In this document: positions 1 through 7,772 of the stretch, piece by piece | Position numbering within the stretch: position 1 is the first letter of the stretch | How the letters are laid out: the number at the start of each line of letters is the position of its first letter | Assembly: GCA_942491555.1 (NCBI GenBank) | Contig: CALOBN010000001.1 | Location: forward strand, 124,001 to 188,000 | DNA from: Marinihelvus sp942491555 | GTDB taxonomy: Bacteria; Pseudomonadota; Gammaproteobacteria; Xanthomonadales; SZUA-36 | Direction of reading: 5' to 3' | Length of the DNA stretch: 64,000 nucleotides | Notes under the pieces: model-generated | What the model was told of the DNA's origin: nothing | Databases searched by the model: none | What the model saw: the letters and a program-made list of their open reading frames with translations, nothing else | Made by a program: the position numbers and the translations under genes

Positions 1-2
1 TT

Positions 3-164
3 GGCCGGACCAGTTTCTGGCAAGCGGTGATGGAAGAGAGGTACATGCGGGTAGTGAAGACGGCGGCGGAAGAAAGTACGGAGCTGTTTGGTATCGGCCT
101 CCTGACCGCCGGTGTCATCGAGTTGTTCCTGGTTTTCCGTAAGCGCCCGGCTGTGGTCGAATGA
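3..164 (+). CDS. C-terminal fragment of a membrane protein
   Basis: The window opens inside a reading frame that runs without a stop from base 3 to a TGA at 162-164, giving the last 53 residues of a protein. The fragment has a charged amphipathic stretch rich in Glu and Arg, then one hydrophobic segment of about 18 residues (starting LFGIGLLTAGVIEL), then a short basic tail (FRKRPAVVE). That is the pattern of a protein ending in a transmembrane helix with its positively charged end in the cytoplasm. The family is not recognised. The other two forward frames stop early, which supports this one. The gene lies 128 bases upstream of deoA on the same strand. Confidence 0.5.
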   Translation, partial: GRTSFWQAVMEERYMRVVKTAAEESTELFGIGLLTAGVIELFLVFRKRPAVVE

Positions 165-292
165 GCGGCATGCCAAGCCTGGTGGTCCACGGCGACGCCA
201 ATTAACCCCCTGGTCCGCACTGTCGCTCTGCGTGCTGCCGGGTTAACAATATCCCGCCGGCCGGGAACAGCAAAAATTGTGATAGACCGCCC

Positions 293-1612
293 ATGAATCC
301 AGTTGAAATCATTCGCTGCAAACGTGACGGCGGCGTCATCGATCGCGATGGTTTGCGGGCATTTATCAATGGGGTTGCGCAGGGGACGGTTGACGACGCG
401 CAGCTCGGTGCATTTTTAATGGCGGTTTATTGTCGCGGCATGAACACGCGCGAGCAGACCGACCTGACCCTGGCAATGCGTGACTCCGGAACTGTCCTTG
501 AATGGCCCGATTTGCCGGGTCCGGTGCTCGACAAGCATTCCACGGGCGGTGTCGGCGACCTGGTGAGTCTTGTTTTGGCGCCACTCATGGCAGCCTGCGG
601 TGCCTACATACCCATGATATCGGGCCGCGGCCTCGGTCATACCGGGGGGACCCTGGACAAGCTTGAGAGCATTCCGGGCTTTGATGTCAATCCACCCCGT
701 GAGTTGGTTGAGCGCTGTGTACGCGAGACCGGTTTTGTCATGATCGGGCAGGGTGCTGGTCTGGCACCGGCAGACCAGAGAATGTACGCGACCCGCGATG
801 TGACCGCCACGGTAAGCTGCCAGCCTTTAATCGTGGCATCCATCCTGTCGAAAAAACTCGCGGAAGGTCTTGATGGTCTGGTGATGGACATCAAAACCGG
901 TAATGGTGCTATTTTGAAGGACAGTGACGAGGCCGCCGCGTTGGGCCAGGCTATTGTCGATGTTGCTGAAAAAGCCGGACTCGGCTGCACAGCGCTGCTG
1001 ACTGACATGAATCAGCCGCTGGCAAGTTCAGCCGGTAATGCGCTGGAGGTGGCCGAGGCGATCGCGTTTTTGCGGGGAGAGCAACCGAATCCACGTCTTG
1101 CCGAGGTGATTTTTGGTTTATGCGTTGAGCTGCTGGCAATCGGTGGTCTGGAAAAAGAGCCCTTGCGTGCCCATGAACGGCTAGAACAGGCCCTGCATTC
1201 CGGCGAGGCGGCAGAACGGTTTGCGCGGCTTGTTGCTTTGCAGGGCGGCCCGGCTGACATCGTGGAGCGGCCGGACTATTACCTGGCCGAAGCCGCCGAG
1301 CAACATTTCGTTGAGGCTCCAGTCCCGGGATTCGTCACCACCATCGACACGCGGGCACTGGGGCGTATTGTTGGTCAGCTTGGCGGGGGAAGAGTGCGCG
1401 CGGATCAAACGATCAATCCTGCTGTGGGCTTGAGTAAATTACCCTGCCTTGGCCAGCGGCTTGAGGCGGGTGAACCGTTAGCCCTGGTACACGCGGCATC
1501 ACCAGCCGATGCCGCGCTCGCCATACAGGGCGTCCTTGGCGCGGTAGAGATTACCGGGCAGCCGCCAGGCCAGTTGCCGCCCACGATTCACCGGCGGCTC
1601 ACGAGCGGTTAA
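293..1612 (+). CDS. deoA: Thymidine phosphorylase
   Basis: Cytosolic enzyme that splits thymidine or deoxyuridine with phosphate into the free base and 2-deoxyribose 1-phosphate. The 439-residue length matches the DeoA/pyrimidine-nucleoside phosphorylase family. The phosphate-binding motif KHSTGGVGD is at residues 81-89 and the family signature SGRGLGHTGGTLDKLE at 110-125. The C-terminal third has the alpha/beta domain typical of the family, including a G-A-x-R-like region recast here as GGGRVRADQ. It is the first gene of a compact salvage operon, with deoD 31 bases downstream and cdd overlapping deoD. Assignment as DeoA rather than the broader-specificity Pdp rests on the proteobacterial context. 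Confidence 0.95.
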   Translation: MNPVEIIRCKRDGGVIDRDGLRAFINGVAQGTVDDAQLGAFLMAVYCRGMNTREQTDLTLAMRDSGTVLEWPDLPGPVLDKHSTGGVGDLVSLVLAPLMAACGAYIPMISGRGLGHTGGTLDKLESIPGFDVNPPRELVERCVRETGFVMIGQGAGLAPADQRMYATRDVTATVSCQPLIVASILSKKLAEGLDGLVMDIKTGNGAILKDSDEAAALGQAIVDVAEKAGLGCTALLTDMNQPLASSAGNALEVAEAIAFLRGEQPNPRLAEVIFGLCVELLAIGGLEKEPLRAHERLEQALHSGEAAERFARLVALQGGPADIVERPDYYLAEAAEQHFVEAPVPGFVTTIDTRALGRIVGQLGGGRVRADQTINPAVGLSKLPCLGQRLEAGEPLALVHAASPADAALAIQGVLGAVEITGQPPGQLPPTIHRRLTSG

Positions 1613-1643
1613 GCTAGCCGGCAGCCATTGAGAGCTTTAGCCC

Positions 1644-2366
1644 ATGACAACACCTCATATCGAAGCGAATCCCGGAGACTTTGCCGAGTTGGTCCTGATG
1701 CCGGGAGATCCCCTGCGCGCCCAGGCCCTGGCTAAGAGCGCCCTGGACGATGTCCGCCAGGTCAACTCGGTTCGCAACATGCTCGCGTTTACCGGATCCT
1801 GGAGAGGCAAGCCGGTTTCCATCATGGGTTCGGGGATGGGCATGCCTTCCATCAGCATTTATGCCCACGAACTGTTTGCTGATTTCGGTGTTCAACGAAT
1901 TGTACGCGTTGGTACCTGTGGCGCCTTGCATGAACATATGCAGCTGGGTGACCTGGTCCTGGCCACTGCGGCGAGTACAGACTCGTCAATGAACCGGCAG
2001 CGTTTTGGCGGTTGGGATTATGCCCCGGCAGGGGATTTTGACATGTTGCAGGCCGTGCATGCGAAGGCCCGGGCCGGCGGTCTGACGGTACACACCGGCG
2101 ATGTGTTTTCGACAGATTATTTTTACCATCCGGACAAGGATTTTACGGCCCGGCTGACAGGCCTGGGTGTACTGGCCCTGGATATGGAGACGGCCGCACT
2201 GTACGCCCTGGCACGCGAGCACGGACGTCGCGCTGCGACCCTGTTGACGGTCAGTGATGTACTGCCGAGCGCACTGCATTTCAGTCCCGCACAGCGTCAG
2301 GCCGCGTTTGGCGAAGTCGCCCATATTGTTCTGGATGCACTCCTCGGTGAGGCGGCATCGGCGTGA
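1644..2366 (+). CDS. deoD: DeoD-type purine-nucleoside phosphorylase
   Basis: Phosphorolyses purine (deoxy)nucleosides to the base and (deoxy)ribose 1-phosphate; the family is a cytosolic hexamer. The 240-residue protein follows E. coli DeoD closely: TPHIEA start, LMPGDPLRA phosphate site at 18-26, RVGTCGAL at 88-95, and the ribose-binding DMET at 180-183 in place of the usual EMEA. The catalytic Asp lies in SDV (205), where E. coli has SDH. The Glu-to-Asp and His-to-Val changes around the active site hint that base preference may differ from E. coli. It sits between deoA and cdd, and its TGA stop overlaps the GTG start of cdd. Confidence 0.93.
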   Translation: MTTPHIEANPGDFAELVLMPGDPLRAQALAKSALDDVRQVNSVRNMLAFTGSWRGKPVSIMGSGMGMPSISIYAHELFADFGVQRIVRVGTCGALHEHMQLGDLVLATAASTDSSMNRQRFGGWDYAPAGDFDMLQAVHAKARAGGLTVHTGDVFSTDYFYHPDKDFTARLTGLGVLALDMETAALYALAREHGRRAATLLTVSDVLPSALHFSPAQRQAAFGEVAHIVLDALLGEAASA

Positions 2367-2779
2367 CCGTACCCCCGGAAACCAAATCCATCCTCAAACA
2401 GCTGGGTCCGGCTGCTCGTGCAGTCAGTGCGCATGCACATGCGCCCTTCAGTGGTTTTCATGTCGGTGCGGCCCTGGCGACCGGCCGTGGGGCCGAGTTT
2501 GCAGGCTGTAATCTTGAGAGTGCTTCCTACGGGCTCACCCAGTGCGCGGAACGCAACGCCCTGGGTTCGGCAGTCGCGGCGGGCATCAAGCCAGGTGAAG
2601 TAAACCGCCTCGTAATTTACCTGGCCGGCGAGCAACCGCTGCCGCCCTGTGGCGCCTGTCGCCAGGTCATGGTTGAACTCATGCATGCTGACGCTGTGGT
2701 GGTGTCGTTTTGTGATTCGGACGAGGTGCTTTCCTGGACTGTTCAGGAGTTGATGCCACAGCCTTTCCTGGGCCGCTGA
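2363..2779 (+). CDS. cdd: Cytidine deaminase, short tetrameric type
   Basis: Zinc enzyme converting cytidine or deoxycytidine to uridine or deoxyuridine, feeding DeoA-type phosphorolysis. The 138-residue size is that of the homotetrameric class, not the 294-residue dimeric E. coli enzyme. Residues 49-63 (CNLESASYGLTQCAE) carry the substrate-binding Asn and Glu, the first zinc Cys61 and the proton-shuttling Glu63. PCGACRQ at 95-101 supplies Cys96 and Cys99. A three-cysteine zinc site is the hallmark of the tetrameric type. The GTG start overlaps the deoD stop (GTGA), so translation is probably coupled. It is the last gene of the salvage operon. Confidence 0.94.
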   Translation: MTVPPETKSILKQLGPAARAVSAHAHAPFSGFHVGAALATGRGAEFAGCNLESASYGLTQCAERNALGSAVAAGIKPGEVNRLVIYLAGEQPLPPCGACRQVMVELMHADAVVVSFCDSDEVLSWTVQELMPQPFLGR

Positions 2780-2905
2780 TATTCCTTCCGGGTTAATGAG
2801 CTCCCGTCTTGGTAAACCCAGTCCACGCAAACCGGGCATTTTCAAGTCCAGTACTTTTAAACTTGAGCCTGCTGTTATGCTGACTAACCAACACGAGGGA
2901 CGTGC

Positions 2906-3514
2906 ATGAGAAATTCCGGTGAGCCGAAAATGGATGATGTCGAAAACGATGCGCGGCGGGCCTTTCTCAAAGCAGCGGGCTTGATTGCGGGCGGCGCACT
3001 GGCTGCCTGGCCATTCAGCAAGATCGCGTTGGCGGCCGAGCATGCCCATGAACAGCAGAAAACCCGGGCGTCGCTGGCCCACATCACGGCATCACAGGCG
3101 TTGACCCTGGGCGCCATGGCAGATCAGATCTATCCGCCGGATGATACGCCGGGCGCCCGGGAACTCGGCGCCGTTTATTTTATGGATTTCGCAGCGGGCA
3201 GTTTCATGTCCGAAGCATGGCCCATGATCGAGGCGGGTACGGTCGATCTGAACGAGCGCGCCGGGCTTGCATTTGGCAAGTCATTTCATGATCTGGACTT
3301 TGCAGCGCAGACCGGGCTACTCGAGGAAATTGAATCCTCACCTTTCTTTGGGATGGTGCATTTTCTGACCCTGATGGGCTGTTTCTCCTTGCCCAGCTAC
3401 GGCGGCAACATTGACCAGGGTGGATGGGCGCAAATCGGTTTCGAAAGCCGCCACGCCTGGCAGCCTCCGTTTGGCTACTACGACGCCTTGTACGATGAGG
3501 AGGCGTTCTCGTGA
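2906..3514 (+). CDS. Gluconate 2-dehydrogenase subunit 3 family protein (Tat substrate)
   Basis: Small subunit of a periplasmic GMC-type dehydrogenase. The N-terminus holds a twin-arginine signal, with RRAFLK at residues 17-22 followed by a hydrophobic stretch rich in Ala and Gly and a cleavage-like ALAAEHA. The mature part matches the gluconate 2-dehydrogenase gamma-subunit family: L-x-A-M-A-D-Q-I-Y-P start, a G-A-x-x-x-G-A-V-Y-F motif and a GCFSLPSYGGN segment near the end. In this family the small subunit acts as the Tat hitch-hiker carrier for the flavoprotein, which has no signal of its own. The stop overlaps the GTG start of the flavoprotein gene (GTGA). The substrate is not evident from sequence. 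Confidence 0.82.
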   Translation: MRNSGEPKMDDVENDARRAFLKAAGLIAGGALAAWPFSKIALAAEHAHEQQKTRASLAHITASQALTLGAMADQIYPPDDTPGARELGAVYFMDFAAGSFMSEAWPMIEAGTVDLNERAGLAFGKSFHDLDFAAQTGLLEEIESSPFFGMVHFLTLMGCFSLPSYGGNIDQGGWAQIGFESRHAWQPPFGYYDALYDEEAFS

Positions 3515-5187
3515 GTGCTGCTGAGGCCACCAAGCGTTACCCGACGCGTGAGCCGGTTGATTTTGTGATCGTTGGTTCCGGGGCGTCCGGAGGCGTGCTG
3601 GCCAGGGAGCTGTCACAGGCCGGCTTTGCCGTGGTCGTCCTCGAGCAGGGACCGTATCGCACCGCCGCAGACTTTGGCCATGACGAGGTCAAGAACATGA
3701 TGCTGGGTGATCTGACCTCGCACCCGGGATGGGCTGATCCCCAGTCGTTCCGCCATGATCCCACCGAGACAGCCCAGGTCGGTAATGGCGGTTTGCCGGC
3801 GGCACTCTATGCGCGCACCGTGGGTGGCTCCAGTGTGCATTTCTCCGGCAATTACTGGCGCATGCGGCCCCTGGACTTCAAGGAACGCAGCTTGCTTGGG
3901 CCCATGTCGGGCACTGGTTTCGCCGATTGGCCGCTGACCTATGAAGAGCTTGAGCCCTATTACACGCGAGCCGAATATGAAATCGGCGTGTCGGGTGCAC
4001 CAGGGCCTTTTGATGCGCCGCGCTCGCGACCATTTCCGATGCCGCCGATGCCCGTGAAGTCCTCGGGCGTTTTACTGGAAAAAGGAGCGTTGGCCATGGG
4101 CTGGCATCCGCAGCCGGCGCCCATGGCGATTCTGTCGCAGCCCTACCGGGGTCGTCCGCCATGCAGTCACTGCGGCTTCTGCATCGGATTTGGCTGCGAG
4201 ATGAATGCCAAATCATCCACCCTGGCGACCATGATTCCCGAGGCGGTGGCCACCGGCCGTTGCGAAATTCGCCCTCTGTCCACCGTGTACCGGATTGAGA
4301 CCGGTAAAAGCGGTCGGGTAGAAGAGGTTTTGTATGTGGATGCCGACGGTCAGCAGCAAGCTCAGAAAGCCCGCGCGGTTGTGCTGGCGGCGAATGGTGC
4401 GGAAACGCCACGCCTGTTGTTAATGTCGGACGGCCCGAACCACCCGGACGGGCTGTCGAACGGTTCCGGGCTGGTGGGTAAATACCTGATGGGTAATGGC
4501 CACTCCTTCATTCACGGATATTTCGAGCACGAGCTGAACGATTGGAAAAGCATCCAGGTCACACGCATCGTGCACGACTTTTATGCCACCGACCCGCAAC
4601 GTGGTTTCTATGGCGGTGGTGGCATGGACGGCCGTCCGCTGGTGAACTCCATGCCGGTCCTGAATGCCCTGGTCGAGGCGGGCGGCTACCCCCCGCGCTG
4701 GGGTGCGCAGTTCAAGCGTGATGTGCGTCATGGCTTTAACCGGCATATGGGCATTCTTTCCAGCACCACCTCGGTGCCTGTGGAACGCAACAACATCACG
4801 CTCGACCCGTCGGCGAAAGATGCCATCGGGCGTCCGCTGGTGCGGATGACTTACCGCGACCATGATGATGATCTGGCCATGATGCAGTTTCTGCAGGATC
4901 GGGGAAACGAGATTCTGGACGCCGCTGGCGCCCAGCGTATCTGGCGGGAGCCGGTGGAGCCCCAGTCGGCACATGCGCACCTGCTAGGAACCTGTCGCAT
5001 GGGCACCGACCCGGCAAGTTCGGTGGTGGATCCTTACCATCGCAGCCACGAGGTGGAGAACCTGTTTATTTGTGACGGTTCAAGCATGGTGTCTTCCGGC
5101 CGCGGACAGCCGACGCTGACCATCCAGGCACTGGCATTTCGCGCTGCTGAGCATATAGCCAGGGCTGCCCGTCAGGGCGAAATCTGA
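3511..5187 (+). CDS. GMC-family FAD dehydrogenase (gluconate/sorbitol dehydrogenase-like)
   Basis: Flavoprotein large subunit, 558 residues, predicted to oxidise a sugar, polyol or sugar acid in the periplasm. The FAD-binding Rossmann motif GSGASGG is at 22-28 and the GMC signature region around RTVGGSSVHFSGNYWR. A cysteine cluster CSHCGFCIGFGC lies near residues 217-228. FAD-dependent glucose dehydrogenases carry a 3Fe-4S cluster at a comparable place, so a bound Fe-S cluster is plausible (inference). The C-terminal GMC block includes HLLGTCRMG and the catalytic-loop GQPTLTIQAL. There is no signal peptide, consistent with export together with the upstream Tat subunit. The usual cytochrome c subunit gene is not adjacent. 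Confidence 0.85.
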   Translation: MSAAEATKRYPTREPVDFVIVGSGASGGVLARELSQAGFAVVVLEQGPYRTAADFGHDEVKNMMLGDLTSHPGWADPQSFRHDPTETAQVGNGGLPAALYARTVGGSSVHFSGNYWRMRPLDFKERSLLGPMSGTGFADWPLTYEELEPYYTRAEYEIGVSGAPGPFDAPRSRPFPMPPMPVKSSGVLLEKGALAMGWHPQPAPMAILSQPYRGRPPCSHCGFCIGFGCEMNAKSSTLATMIPEAVATGRCEIRPLSTVYRIETGKSGRVEEVLYVDADGQQQAQKARAVVLAANGAETPRLLLMSDGPNHPDGLSNGSGLVGKYLMGNGHSFIHGYFEHELNDWKSIQVTRIVHDFYATDPQRGFYGGGGMDGRPLVNSMPVLNALVEAGGYPPRWGAQFKRDVRHGFNRHMGILSSTTSVPVERNNITLDPSAKDAIGRPLVRMTYRDHDDDLAMMQFLQDRGNEILDAAGAQRIWREPVEPQSAHAHLLGTCRMGTDPASSVVDPYHRSHEVENLFICDGSSMVSSGRGQPTLTIQALAFRAAEHIARAARQGEI

Positions 5188-5248
5188 AGTCCTGATCTTG
5201 AAGCGACATGATTGTAAATTGACATGATCTGAAATTGAGGAAAGCAAC

Positions 5249-5701
5249 ATGACTCACTCGAAAAAACTGTTATTGCTGGCCGCTTGTGTCGCTGGTGTCC
5301 TCGCCGGGTCACCGGTAACGGCTTCCGACCATGCGCCTGAGTATCTCGGCGCTAATCCGGACATGCCTTTTTCTGATGCAGTCCGCACCGGCAATACGCT
5401 GTACCTGGCCGGTAAGCTGGGTGTTGTACCTGGTACCCGGGCGCTTGCTGAGGGCGGTATTGGTCCGGAAACCCGTCAGACCATGGAAAACATCAAGGCA
5501 TCCCTTGAGCGCCATGGTTCATCTCTGGAACAGGTCGTCAAATGCACTGTTTTTCTGGCGGATATTGACGAATGGGCAGCCATGAACGAGGTCTATAAGA
5601 CCTATTTCCCGGTCAACAAGCCCGCCCGTAGCGCGGTCGGGGTGAACGGGCTGGCGCTTGATGGACGGGTGGAAATCGAGTGTATTGCGGTGGTGGACTG
5701 A
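5249..5701 (+). CDS. RidA (YjgF/YER057c/UK114) family protein with signal peptide
   Basis: The 150-residue protein has a clear Sec signal peptide (MTHSKKLLLLAACVAGVLAG, predicted cleavage after PVTAS) and then a full RidA fold. The family signature is present at the end (VNGLALDGRVEIECIAV), and the R-x-A-V-G segment (RSAVG) carries the arginine that binds the carboxylate of enamine substrates in active RidA proteins. Classical RidA deaminates reactive 2-aminoacrylate in the cytoplasm; a secreted version must act on something else. A good Shine-Dalgarno (GAGGAAAG) precedes the ATG. It lies 61 bases after the GMC dehydrogenase and may be cotranscribed with it. Confidence 0.85.
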   Translation: MTHSKKLLLLAACVAGVLAGSPVTASDHAPEYLGANPDMPFSDAVRTGNTLYLAGKLGVVPGTRALAEGGIGPETRQTMENIKASLERHGSSLEQVVKCTVFLADIDEWAAMNEVYKTYFPVNKPARSAVGVNGLALDGRVEIECIAVVD

Positions 5702-5719
5702 AAACTGAAGTGACCGGGT

Positions 5720-5944
5720 TCACTCCCGGTCAAGATTGCCCAGCTTTTCTTTGACCTGGGCCAGTTCATTTTCTGCGAGCCGGGCGATTTCACTGAGCAC
5801 CTCGTAGTTTTCCAGTTGTATGGCCTGTTCCGCCGAGTCCGCATCCAGGCCGCCCGCCATGTCTTTGCGAATGGCCTCGAGGCGTTTTTCCAACTCGGTC
5901 TGACGCGCCTTTAGTGCGTCCGCTGCTGCTGTCGTATCATTCAT
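5720..5944 (-). CDS. Short coiled-coil protein resembling the N-terminal half of DksA/TraR proteins
   Basis: About 74 residues, almost entirely helical heptads. The core (LEKRLEAIRKDM, then EEQA-like AEQAIQLENYEVLSEI) strongly resembles the coiled coil of DksA/TraR-type RNA polymerase regulators. The C-terminal C4 zinc finger is absent: the frame stops right after LGNLDRE. Two in-frame ATGs exist. The second (5944) is preferred because an AAAAGG Shine-Dalgarno sits 8-9 bases before it but touches the first ATG at 5953. The gene is convergent with ridA and divergent from the usp gene. A natural short family or a truncated relic are both possible. Confidence 0.55.
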   Translation of the reverse strand: MNDTTAAADALKARQTELEKRLEAIRKDMAGGLDADSAEQAIQLENYEVLSEIARLAENELAQVKEKLGNLDRE

Positions 5945-6035
5945 TGATGGCATCCTTTTGGAAATTCCTGATGCGCGTCAACAGTGACAATCTGCGCATC
6001 GCCTATGATCAAAGTAGCATAAAACACGAGGTGTG

Positions 6036-6491
6036 ATGATGAGCGAATACACAAAGGTTCTGGTGGCAGTAGATCTCAGTGACGAGTCAGGGGTCATTAT
6101 TGACCGGGCCCTTGCCATTTGCAGGCCCGGAGCGGAAGTGCACCTGGCCTATGTCCAGGAGCCCATGGAAGCCGTCTATATGGGTGTGGTGCCGTATGGT
6201 CCGGTTTTTGTCGGTATGGACCAGGTGGAAGCGCGTTTGCACAAGGAGTTGCAAGCCAAGCTCGAGTCCTGGGGCGAGGCCCATGGCATTGGCGCGGATC
6301 ATACGCATTTTCTCAGTGGTTCACCCGCCCGTGAGTTACATCGTTTTGCCGAGGAGAACGGCGTTGAGCTCATCGTACTGGGCACGCATGGCCAAAAGGG
6401 TGTGCAGCTGCTGCTGGGCTCCACAGCCAATGCGGTTTTGCATGGTGCAACGTGTGATGTGCTGGCGGTCAGGGTCAACAAGGACGACTGA
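6036..6491 (+). CDS. Universal stress protein (UspA family)
   Basis: Single Usp domain, about 151 residues, cytoplasmic, probably dimeric. It starts with the typical KVLVAVDLSDES strand and ends with the nucleotide-binding segment GTHGQKGVQLLLGSTAN followed by CDVLAVRV. The loop reads G-x2-G-x8-G-S, one residue shorter than the usual G-x2-G-x9-G-S, but otherwise looks like an ATP-binding Usp. The frame can begin at GTG 6033 or at the tandem ATGs 6036 and 6039; GAGGTG at 6028-6033 fits the ATGs best. Usp proteins are generally induced by starvation or stress; no regulator is visible here. Confidence 0.87.
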   Translation: MMSEYTKVLVAVDLSDESGVIIDRALAICRPGAEVHLAYVQEPMEAVYMGVVPYGPVFVGMDQVEARLHKELQAKLESWGEAHGIGADHTHFLSGSPARELHRFAEENGVELIVLGTHGQKGVQLLLGSTANAVLHGATCDVLAVRVNKDD

Positions 6492-6551
6492 TGCGCGGGA
6501 CGGAGCCGGGCAAAGTACAGAGAGTGGCCTTATGAGGTCAGAGCAGACCTT

Positions 6552-7181
6552 GTGAGTTCATTGCGGCTTTCGCCCTGGGTGCTCGCCTGGCTCGCTGTGT
6601 TCTTCGTGGTGCTGGGCTGGTCTGCTATCGATCCGTACGACCGGCTTACCTGGTGGCTGGAGGTGATGCCCGCCCTGTTGGGGCTGGTTTTACTTACGCT
6701 GACCCGGCAACGGTTTCCACTGACCACGCTGGTGTACGTCCTGATCCTGATTCATTGCCTGATCCTGATGGTGGGTGGTCATTACACCTATGCCGAAGTG
6801 CCGGCAGGTGACTGGTTACGGGATATGACTGGCGGGACCCGCAACAACTACGACAAGCTGGGCCACCTGGCGCAGGGCTTCGTGCCTGCAATGGTGGCAC
6901 GTGAGTTGTTTATCCGCTTGCACGTGGTCGCCCGGCGGGGCTGGCTGGGTTTTCTGGTGGTGTGTGTATGCCTGGCATTCAGCGCGTTCTATGAACTGAT
7001 TGAGTGGGGGGCCGCGCTGCTCAGCGCAACGGCTGCGGAGTCTTTCCTTGGGACCCAGGGTTACGTCTGGGATACGCAGTCAGACATGCTCTGGGCGCTG
7101 TGCGGCGCAATTCTGGCTTTGTTTAGCCTGTCCCGGCTGCATGACCGGCAGTTGGCCCGTCTGGAGCCTGCTTCCCGGTGA
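6552..7181 (+). CDS. YjdF-like DUF2238 integral membrane protein
   Basis: A 209-residue polytopic protein with about six hydrophobic segments, similar to E. coli YjdF. Family hallmarks are GGHYTYAEVP, the N-N-Y-D-K-x-G-H-x-x-Q-G-F block (NNYDKLGHLAQGF), the acidic FSAFYELIEW and a C-terminal W-D-T-Q-x-D-M segment. The conserved charged residues within membrane segments suggest transport or catalysis, but the function is unknown. It starts at GTG and its TGA overlaps the GTG start of the following alkB-like gene (GTGA), so the two are translationally coupled. Confidence 0.8.
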   Translation: MSSLRLSPWVLAWLAVFFVVLGWSAIDPYDRLTWWLEVMPALLGLVLLTLTRQRFPLTTLVYVLILIHCLILMVGGHYTYAEVPAGDWLRDMTGGTRNNYDKLGHLAQGFVPAMVARELFIRLHVVARRGWLGFLVVCVCLAFSAFYELIEWGAALLSATAAESFLGTQGYVWDTQSDMLWALCGAILALFSLSRLHDRQLARLEPASR

Positions 7182-7744
7182 CGCTACCACCAGGCTTCGA
7201 TTACCGGCCCGCCTACCTGGAGGCGCCGGACCGCACATTCATTGCGCTGCGTGACGGGCTCCAATGGCGTCAGCAGGCGATAAGGATGTTTGGTCGGAAA
7301 GTGATGCAGCCCCGGCTGATTGACTGGTATGCAGATCCAGGGGTGCGCTACAGCTACAGCGGTATCACGCTGGAGGCAACGCCGTGGCCGGCAGTCTTGC
7401 AGGATTTACGGGCCCGCCTGGAAGCGGAGCTTGGAGAGCGCTTTAACTCGGTATTGTGCAATCTGTACCGGGATGGTCGCGATGCCATGGGCTGGCACGC
7501 AGATGATGAGCCGGAGCTTGGCCCCCGGCCCGTAATCGCATCATTAAGCGTAGGCGCCCCAAGACGCTTTCGCATTCGGCCCCGGTCCGGGGGCCAGTCC
7601 CTTGGCATAGACCTGCTGCCGGGCAGCCTTCTGCTGATGCGGGGCAGCAGCCAGAGTGACTACCAGCATGCGGTGACCAGAACCAGGCAGCCAGTCGGGC
7701 CGCGCATTAATCTGACCTTCAGAAAGGTGCTGACCCCGCTCTGA
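7178..7744 (+). CDS. alkB: AlkB-like 2-oxoglutarate/Fe(II) dioxygenase
   Basis: A 188-residue DNA/RNA repair dioxygenase, predicted to remove alkyl lesions such as 1-methyladenine and 3-methylcytosine by oxidative demethylation. The iron ligands are His107 and Asp109 in WHADDE and His164 in YQHAVTRT. The 2-oxoglutarate-binding R-x-N-x-T-F-R motif is at 176-182 (RINLTFR). The N-L-Y-R-D-G-x-D-x-M-G-W-H-x-D-D-E pattern resembles the ALKBH2/ALKBH3-like bacterial branch more than E. coli AlkB. It overlaps the preceding YjdF-like gene by four bases and is convergent with dxs. Confidence 0.88.
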   Translation: MTLPPGFDYRPAYLEAPDRTFIALRDGLQWRQQAIRMFGRKVMQPRLIDWYADPGVRYSYSGITLEATPWPAVLQDLRARLEAELGERFNSVLCNLYRDGRDAMGWHADDEPELGPRPVIASLSVGAPRRFRIRPRSGGQSLGIDLLPGSLLLMRGSSQSDYQHAVTRTRQPVGPRINLTFRKVLTPL

Positions 7745-7772
7745 CCAGGTTATTAGGCAATTCTGACCTCGT

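Noticed and set aside
3511..5187. Choline dehydrogenase (BetA) annotation
   Set aside because: The Tat-type gamma subunit partner and the central Cys cluster place it with gluconate/sorbitol-type dehydrogenases, not BetA.
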